From an uncultured marine group I thaumarchaeote (lineage in GTDB: Archaea > Thermoproteota > Nitrososphaeria > Nitrososphaerales > Nitrosopumilaceae), in NCBI GenBank assembly GCA_902590655.1, contig CACIXQ010000006.1:1-38925 (forward strand): DNA of 38,925 bases. The letters run 5' to 3'. The position numbers were made by a program, and so were the translations under genes. The notes below the pieces were generated by a model. That model made no database searches. It was not told the DNA's origin and worked only from the letters and a program-made list of their open reading frames with translations. Positions 34,122 through 38,925 of this stretch are shown in pieces. Each line of letters starts with the position of its first letter. The first letter of the stretch is position 1.

Positions 34122-34775
34122 ATGTGCATAACCGTTCAACAAATGATGCAGATTGAGGAAAATGGTCATCAGATGGGATTTTTGAGAAAATTTATGATGG
34201 AAAACGCTGGTGCAGTATCAGTAAAAAGATTAATAGAAAAATTTGGAGATATTAAGTCAAAAAATGTTCTAGTTTTTGCTGGACTAGGAAACAATGGAGG
34301 TGATGGTCTAGTAATTGCGCGACATTTATCAGGATATGGTTCAAACGTAACTGTTTTTCTTTTGGGTGAACCAGACAATATTAGATCAGAAGAATGTTCG
34401 TGGAACTGGAATTTGCTAGAAAAAATCAAATCAGTAAAACTGTTTACTGGTGGAAATCTTGATCACATCAACAATTTAGAATTTGATATAATTATAGATG
34501 CAGTTTTGGGAACCGGTATTTCTGGTAAAATACGTGAACCACAAGCATCAGCTATTACATTTGTCAACAAATCAAATGCATTCAAGCTGGCTGTAGATGT
34601 TCCCTCTGGAGTCGATCCAGATACTGGAAATAAAAATTCACCACATGTTATATCAAACATAACGGTAACATTTCATAGAATGAAGGTAGGTATGCCAAAA
34701 GCGCAGGATGTGTGCGGTGAAATTTTTGTTGAAAAAATAGGAATTCCTATCGAGGCAGAGATTGGTATTCTATGA
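34122..34775 (+). CDS. nnrE: NAD(P)H-hydrate epimerase (YjeF N-domain)
   Basis: This 217-residue YjeF_N domain repairs the R form of hydrated NAD(P)H. Marks are GLGNNGGDGLVIARHL near residue 55-70, IIDAVLGTGISG and VDVPSGVDPDTG. Many archaea and bacteria fuse it to the NnrD dehydratase; here it stands alone, so the partner must lie elsewhere. Its stop overlaps the next ATG in ATGA; it is first of a three-gene operon. Confidence 0.93.
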   Translation: MCITVQQMMQIEENGHQMGFLRKFMMENAGAVSVKRLIEKFGDIKSKNVLVFAGLGNNGGDGLVIARHLSGYGSNVTVFLLGEPDNIRSEECSWNWNLLEKIKSVKLFTGGNLDHINNLEFDIIIDAVLGTGISGKIREPQASAITFVNKSNAFKLAVDVPSGVDPDTGNKNSPHVISNITVTFHRMKVGMPKAQDVCGEIFVEKIGIPIEAEIGIL

Positions 34776-35383
34776 AAGTATATCAAATTCCAGTAGGTCC
34801 AATGCAGAACTTTTCATACATTGTTGAGGATACATCTACACATGAGGCAATAGTGATAGATCCATCTTGGGATTTAGAAAAACTAACAAAAACTATTGAT
34901 GAACAAAACCTCAAAATCAAATACATTGTTAACACTCACTGGCATGATGATCATACTAGAGGAAACGAAGAACTGTCAAAACAACTAGGTGTAAAAATTA
35001 TTCAACATGAAGCATCTCAACTCAAAAGTGATTTGACAGTTTCAGATGGCGATTCAATAGAATTCGGCTCTTCATTTCTTATGGTCCATCATACACCTGG
35101 TCATTCAAAAGATAGTATATGTCTCCTTGGTGGAGGGAAAATTTTTACAGGTGATACATTGTTTGTAGGAAACTGTGGTAGAGTTGATCTACCAGGTGGT
35201 AGTGCCAAGGAATTGTATCATAGTCTGTTTGATGTTATTGCAAAATTCACCGATGGGTTGGTTTTGTATCCCGGTCATGATTATGGTTCATCTTCAACAT
35301 CTACTATTGGGAAGGAAAAACAAACAAACCCAGTAATGCAAAGGATATCTGAAGCAGAATTTATTGAACGTATGGGTGGGTAA
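34772..35383 (+). CDS. Metallo-beta-lactamase fold hydrolase (glyoxalase II-like)
   Basis: This 203-residue protein has a full binuclear metal site: THWHDDHTRG, then HTPGHSKDSI, FTGDTLF and YPGHDYG, in glyoxalase II/persulfide dioxygenase order. The chemistry is not fixed by sequence. It overlaps nnrE by four bases (ATGA) and is two bases before the CobT-like gene. Sitting with NAD repair and a nicotinate-nucleotide enzyme, a role in metabolite repair is possible (inference). Confidence 0.88.
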   Translation: MKVYQIPVGPMQNFSYIVEDTSTHEAIVIDPSWDLEKLTKTIDEQNLKIKYIVNTHWHDDHTRGNEELSKQLGVKIIQHEASQLKSDLTVSDGDSIEFGSSFLMVHHTPGHSKDSICLLGGGKIFTGDTLFVGNCGRVDLPGGSAKELYHSLFDVIAKFTDGLVLYPGHDYGSSSTSTIGKEKQTNPVMQRISEAEFIERMGG

Positions 35384-35385
35384 TT

Positions 35386-36450
35386 ATGTCTGATATCAAA
35401 ATTCATTGCAACGAGGAAAGAGGACAAGAATTCATTAAAGATGTTGAACAGAAAAGATTTCTTTTTTCATTTGTAACTTCCTATACAGAAACATGTGAAA
35501 TTCCTGGGATCACAGTTGCTGGCGCTGATGCGGACTTTGTTAAATTTACCCCTCCTGCAGATGCGGAATTTCTTCACTACGGTTACTGTAAGAGTATAGA
35601 TATGATTCCAATGACACCTGACGGAAAACCCACACCTGCACTTCTGACTAAGGCAGCTTTGGAATCTGCAAGCATACCACAAGTCATTATCGATGCAGGA
35701 AGTAAAATTCCTCCCAAACTACCGTATTTTCAAACTAATATTGCTCATGGAAAGAATATAGCAATAGAACCTGGACTTGACCAGTCTAATGTTGTACATG
35801 CAATTGATTATGGAAGAATACTTGGTCGAACACTAGGTTCATGTACTGATTGCCTTGTAATTGGGGAAAGTATTCCTGGTGGAACCACAACTGCACTTGC
35901 TGTTCTGAAAAGTTTGGGAATAGATGCCCAAGTCAGTTCAAGCATGCCAAAAAACCCTCAATCATTAAAGAATGGAGTTGTTGCAAAAGCATTAGAGCGC
36001 TCTGCTTCTAAGGAACCATATGATGTTATGGCAAACGCTGGAGATCCAATGATACCATTTGTTGCCGGCATGTTAAGTACAGCATCAGAGATTACAAACG
36101 TAATTCTTGCAGGTGGAACTCAGATGGCTGCTGTTCTTGCTATAGCAAAATCAACCGGATATGACGAAGGCAAAGTTGCACTAGGAACTACATCATACAT
36201 AATTGATGATAAAACTGCAAACTTGTTGGATATAGTAAAATCTGTTTCAGACATTCCTGTTTTATCTATTAATCCAAAACTAAAAGATTCAAAGTTTGAT
36301 GGTTTGCGTGCTTATTCGAAAGGATTTGTAAAGGAGGGAGTTGGGGCTGGTGGAAGCATGATTGCTTCAGTTCTCAAAACTGGAATTGATTCAAAAAAAT
36401 TGCTAGAATTAATTGATAAAGAATATGCGCGAGTTACTACTTCACAGTAA
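35386..36450 (+). CDS. CobT-like nicotinate-nucleotide phosphoribosyltransferase (UPF0284/TIGR00303)
   Basis: This 354-residue protein is of the archaeal family related to nicotinate-nucleotide:dimethylbenzimidazole phosphoribosyltransferase, which activates the lower ligand of cobamides. Distinctive segments are CTDCLVIGESIPGGTTTAL near 160, MANAGDPMIPFVAG near 225 and VILAGGTQMAAVLA. Thaumarchaea make cobalamin, so a role in lower-ligand activation fits; the UPF0284 family's exact substrate is not proven. It ends the nnrE operon and overlaps glmS by 14 bases tail to tail. Confidence 0.88.
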   Translation: MSDIKIHCNEERGQEFIKDVEQKRFLFSFVTSYTETCEIPGITVAGADADFVKFTPPADAEFLHYGYCKSIDMIPMTPDGKPTPALLTKAALESASIPQVIIDAGSKIPPKLPYFQTNIAHGKNIAIEPGLDQSNVVHAIDYGRILGRTLGSCTDCLVIGESIPGGTTTALAVLKSLGIDAQVSSSMPKNPQSLKNGVVAKALERSASKEPYDVMANAGDPMIPFVAGMLSTASEITNVILAGGTQMAAVLAIAKSTGYDEGKVALGTTSYIIDDKTANLLDIVKSVSDIPVLSINPKLKDSKFDGLRAYSKGFVKEGVGAGGSMIASVLKTGIDSKKLLELIDKEYARVTTSQ

Positions 36451-38191
36451 CTGACTTTGCAAGATTTCTTGGATAGTCAGGATTAGTTTTCTTTTCTAGT
36501 GCAGAGTAGTATGATAAAAGTTGGATAGGAATAATTTCGATTATAGGGTATAGTGATTCATCAATTTCTGGAATTTCAATCCAATAATCATAGACATCAC
36601 TTTTTTTATTTGATATTCCAATAATTTTTGCACCTCTAGCTTTGATTTCATTAGCACTGTTTAATGTGTCGTTATAGGTAGAATCATCTGGATTAATTAT
36701 TATCACATATACATTTGAATCCATTAAAGCTAATGGTCCATGTTTTAACTCTCCACCTGCTATACCCTCCGCATGAATGTATGAAAGCTCTTTTAGTTTT
36801 AGAGCAGCCTCCTTTGCAATTGGAAGATGAATGCCTCTACCAAGAACATAGATATCTGATATATCCTTAAGATCTTTTGCTATCTCCTTTATCCCTGAAT
36901 GATTTGATATAATTTTGGAAACTATGGATGATATTTTTTTCCAGTCTGGGTTAATACAACCATTACATAATTTATCAGTTATTTTGTATAGTATTGCAAG
37001 TTGAGATGTAAAGCTCTTTGTAGCAGCAACTCCAATTTCTGGCCCACAGTTTAATCCCATGACTAATGATGATTCCTGTGAAAGTGATGAGTTCAGATGA
37101 TTTACAATTGATAGAATATTTGTATTGGATTCTTTGGCAATTTTAACAGCCTCTAATACATCAGCACTTTCACCACTTTGTGAAACAGCCACAAGTGTTG
37201 AGTCAGACTCAATATCATCTGGTGAAAATGGTAATTCACTTGCAATTAGAGTATTTATTTTAATTTTTGCAAATTTTGACATCAAGTATTTTGCTACCTC
37301 AGCAGCATTGTAACTCGTTCCACTTCCAGTGATGTACAGATTTTTTGCTTGTTTTATACCATCAACAAATTGTTGGATTTGATCGTTATTTCCTGCCTGT
37401 GATATTGTGTCAGGTTGTTCTGAAATTTCCTTCAGGGTAAAGTGTGCATAATCTCCCTTGTAGACGTCTGCAAATTCTTTTGAAACTTTCGTAATTTGAT
37501 ATTTGACAGATGAACCGTCAAAACCATAAATGTGTATTCCTGTGTCATTTAGAATTACAAAATCTTCGTTATCTAAGTAAATTGCATCATCCGTTTTTTC
37601 TATGAAACCCAACACATCGCTAGACAAATAGTAACTATCTTTTCCTATACCTACAATTAGTGGTTCATGAAATCGTGCGCCAACAATTGTGCCATCCTCA
37701 AAAATTACAACAAAAGAATAATGTCCCTTCAGTTGTCCAACTGTTTTAATAATGGCTTGTTTGACATCTGGGATTTCGTCAAAATTAAGCTGAATAAGGT
37801 TAGCAATAACTTCCGTGTCTGTTTCACTATGGAAATCAAAGCCTCTTTTTTGTAAATCTGATTTTAATTCTTCATAATTTTCAATTATACCATTATGAAC
37901 AATCGCAATTTTACCAGAATTACTTTGGTGTGGGTGCGCATTATTTTCGGTTACTTTACCATGTGTTGCCCATCGTGTGTGACCTATACCAGTGTTACCA
38001 GGAAGTTCGTCAAGTTGTACAGAATTATTTACTTCAACAACTTTTCCAACTCCTTTTCTAAGAAGAATTTTATTCTTTGATTTAGTTGCAATTCCTACAC
38101 TATCGTATCCACGATACTCCATTCTTTGTAATCCATTGACCAAGATTGGTGCTGCGGAGTTCTTTCCACGATATCCTATAATTGAACACAT
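36437..38191 (-). CDS. glmS: Glutamine-fructose-6-phosphate aminotransferase (isomerising)
   Basis: This 584-residue enzyme makes glucosamine-6-phosphate, first step to UDP-GlcNAc for glycosylation of surface proteins. Cys2 (MCSIIGY) is the glutaminase nucleophile, GHTRWATHG binds glutamine, and two SIS domains follow (GSGTSYNAA, SQSGESADVL). The C-terminus DYPRNLAKSVTVK closes the active site. The full length is normal. It lies downstream of rps4 on the same strand with a 51-base gap and converges on the CobT-like gene. Confidence 0.97.
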   Translation of the reverse strand: MCSIIGYRGKNSAAPILVNGLQRMEYRGYDSVGIATKSKNKILLRKGVGKVVEVNNSVQLDELPGNTGIGHTRWATHGKVTENNAHPHQSNSGKIAIVHNGIIENYEELKSDLQKRGFDFHSETDTEVIANLIQLNFDEIPDVKQAIIKTVGQLKGHYSFVVIFEDGTIVGARFHEPLIVGIGKDSYYLSSDVLGFIEKTDDAIYLDNEDFVILNDTGIHIYGFDGSSVKYQITKVSKEFADVYKGDYAHFTLKEISEQPDTISQAGNNDQIQQFVDGIKQAKNLYITGSGTSYNAAEVAKYLMSKFAKIKINTLIASELPFSPDDIESDSTLVAVSQSGESADVLEAVKIAKESNTNILSIVNHLNSSLSQESSLVMGLNCGPEIGVAATKSFTSQLAILYKITDKLCNGCINPDWKKISSIVSKIISNHSGIKEIAKDLKDISDIYVLGRGIHLPIAKEAALKLKELSYIHAEGIAGGELKHGPLALMDSNVYVIIINPDDSTYNDTLNSANEIKARGAKIIGISNKKSDVYDYWIEIPEIDESLYPIIEIIPIQLLSYYSALEKKTNPDYPRNLAKSVTVK

Positions 38192-38242
38192 TTTGATTCT
38201 TAAAAGATTAGATTTTTGTATATTGATAAGCTTAACTTATGA

Positions 38243-38857
38243 TTATTCAGTTGATTCTTTCGTTGTGTCTTGTTTAACTGCCTGTTCTTTGCTTTCAGGT
38301 TGTTCATTGGTCTGAATTTCTAGATTTTCTGTTTCAGGGCTTCCCAAATCTGATTCTGGTTCAGATAACATTTCATTAAAGTGAGATTCTGGTGTTAAGT
38401 GAATTTTGTTTTCTTCTGCTGTTTTAACAACGTATGATGGAATTGTAACAACATTATCTCCAATCATTATATGTCCATGAACAATTGCTTGGCGCGCCTG
38501 ATATGGAGTTTTAAAAAATAATTTCTTTTGTGTAATAGTTTGTAAACGTCGTGACAGTAAATCATTAATCTGTAGGTTTAACACATCATCTAGAGTTGAA
38601 CCTTCATCAACTAACCCAATTTTTGTAAGTGATTGCATTAGTATAGGTTCTTTCCTCTCTCGTTCTTCTTGTCTTAATGCAAGTAAAGAACGAGCTTGTA
38701 GTCTAACTCGTGATAATTCAGTTTGTGTTTTCCACAACTCTTGTTTTGTTTTTAATCCAAATGTTCCAAGAGTTTTTAATTCATCCATCTTGAGATCATA
38801 ATTAAGTGGGCGTTTTGGTTTTTTCCAAACTTTTCTTGATGTTTTAGGATCTCCCAT
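38243..38857 (-). CDS. rps4: 30S ribosomal protein uS4
   Basis: This 204-residue archaeal S4 starts GDPKTSRKVWKKPKRP, then ARSLLALRQEE and the S4 RNA-binding domain (LSRRLQT...QARQAIVHGHIMIG, about 100-130). After residue 170 a Glu/Gln/Ser/Thr-rich acidic tail of about 35 residues goes beyond the usual archaeal length. It lies nine bases downstream of the partial gene at the window edge with AGGT before its ATG. The standard next gene, rps11, is absent; glmS follows. Confidence 0.97.
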   Translation of the reverse strand: MGDPKTSRKVWKKPKRPLNYDLKMDELKTLGTFGLKTKQELWKTQTELSRVRLQARSLLALRQEERERKEPILMQSLTKIGLVDEGSTLDDVLNLQINDLLSRRLQTITQKKLFFKTPYQARQAIVHGHIMIGDNVVTIPSYVVKTAEENKIHLTPESHFNEMLSEPESDLGSPETENLEIQTNEQPESKEQAVKQDTTKESTE

Positions 38858-38866
38858 CTCAATTAC

Positions 38867-38925
38867 CTATTTCTTTTTATCAGGTGCAGGTGCTTCTTTC
38901 TTTTTATCAGCTGCAGGTGCTTCTT
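38867..38925 (-). CDS. C-terminal tail of an upstream gene, probably ribosomal protein uS13 (partial)
   Basis: The minus-strand frame entering at the window edge encodes two near-identical nonapeptides, EAPA-[A/P]-DKKK, then stops at 38867. The Ala/Pro/Lys tail is of the kind added to ribosomal proteins in thaumarchaea. Because rps13 normally precedes rps4 in archaea, S13 is the best guess, but only tail sequence is visible. Confidence 0.5.
   Translation of the reverse strand, partial: EAPAADKKKEAPAPDKKK
38870..38923. repeat. Two tandem 27-bp repeats in a protein tail
   Basis: 38870-38896 and 38897-38923 are direct 27-base copies differing at one base (GCT against CCT for one codon). They encode the nonapeptide pair and may extend past the window. 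Confidence 0.8.

Noticed and set aside
38870-38923. Tandem 27-bp repeats as a CRISPR array
   Set aside because: There are two abutting copies without spacers, in frame within a protein tail.
1-38925. Mobile elements, prophage, defence system or rRNA
   Set aside because: No transposase, integrase, nuclease/toxin pair, rRNA signature or flanking direct repeats were seen; base and codon use look uniform.

Overview
The window is from an ammonia-oxidising archaeon of the Nitrososphaerota (Thaumarchaeota), most likely a Nitrosopumilus-like marine lineage. The evidence is an AT-rich archaeal genome with many TTG/GTG starts, TATA boxes about 25 bp upstream of start codons (leaderless transcripts), and archaeal-type genes throughout: Kae1, Bud32, archaeosine transglycosylase, Taw1, aCPSF2, RpoN, UPF0147, the archaeal mevalonate branch and archaeal S2/S4. 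It also carries the end of a giant acidic S-layer protein of the Nitrosopumilus Nmar_1547 type next to a Rieske/cytochrome b/blue-copper operon. The family assignments come from recognised motifs; no database search was run.

Layout. 1-9090: cell surface block with the S-layer protein (5' end outside the window), a membrane-anchored coiled-coil surface protein and a 1390-residue membrane-anchored subtilase. 9115-11634: tightly overlapping complex III operon (Rieske, one-piece cytochrome b, amicyanin-loop cupredoxin). 11631-16340: small beta-rich protein, tRNA-Arg, the RNA 3'-end nuclease aCPSF2, a 70-residue conserved-looking protein, a two-cluster ferredoxin, archaeosine transglycosylase and a Fap7-type adenylate kinase. 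16399-21331: tRNA-modification neighbourhood with a TGS GTPase, Kae1, two small reverse-strand genes, Bud32, an XTP/dITP pyrophosphatase and Taw1. 21419-26143: membrane proteins (a secreted beta-sandwich protein, a CorA-like channel lacking the GMN motif, an overlooked 35-residue membrane peptide), tRNA-His, a methyltransferase-like protein, UPF0147 and a FAH-family enzyme.

26149-33291 is one long minus-strand operon-like array: rpoN, eno, rps2, mevalonate kinase, isopentenyl phosphate kinase, IPP isomerase, prenyl diphosphate synthase, GluRS and the FAH-family gene, with spacings from a few bases of overlap to about 20 bases. It couples transcription, translation and lipid-precursor synthesis. 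33341-38925 holds tRNA-Leu, a translin homologue, a small plus-strand operon (NnrE, MBL hydrolase, CobT-like), glmS, rps4 and the repetitive tail of an upstream gene that is probably rps13.

No IS element, CRISPR, prophage, rRNA or obvious pseudogene is seen, and no gene-free stretch exceeds 300 bases. The most notable points are: a Nudix IPP isomerase whose catalytic Cys is Ala; a ferredoxin with an Asp in place of one cluster Cys; b6-type haem spacing in a fused cytochrome b; a CorA relative with GIP in place of GMN; the 35-residue membrane peptide; and a broken ribosomal/RNAP gene cluster.
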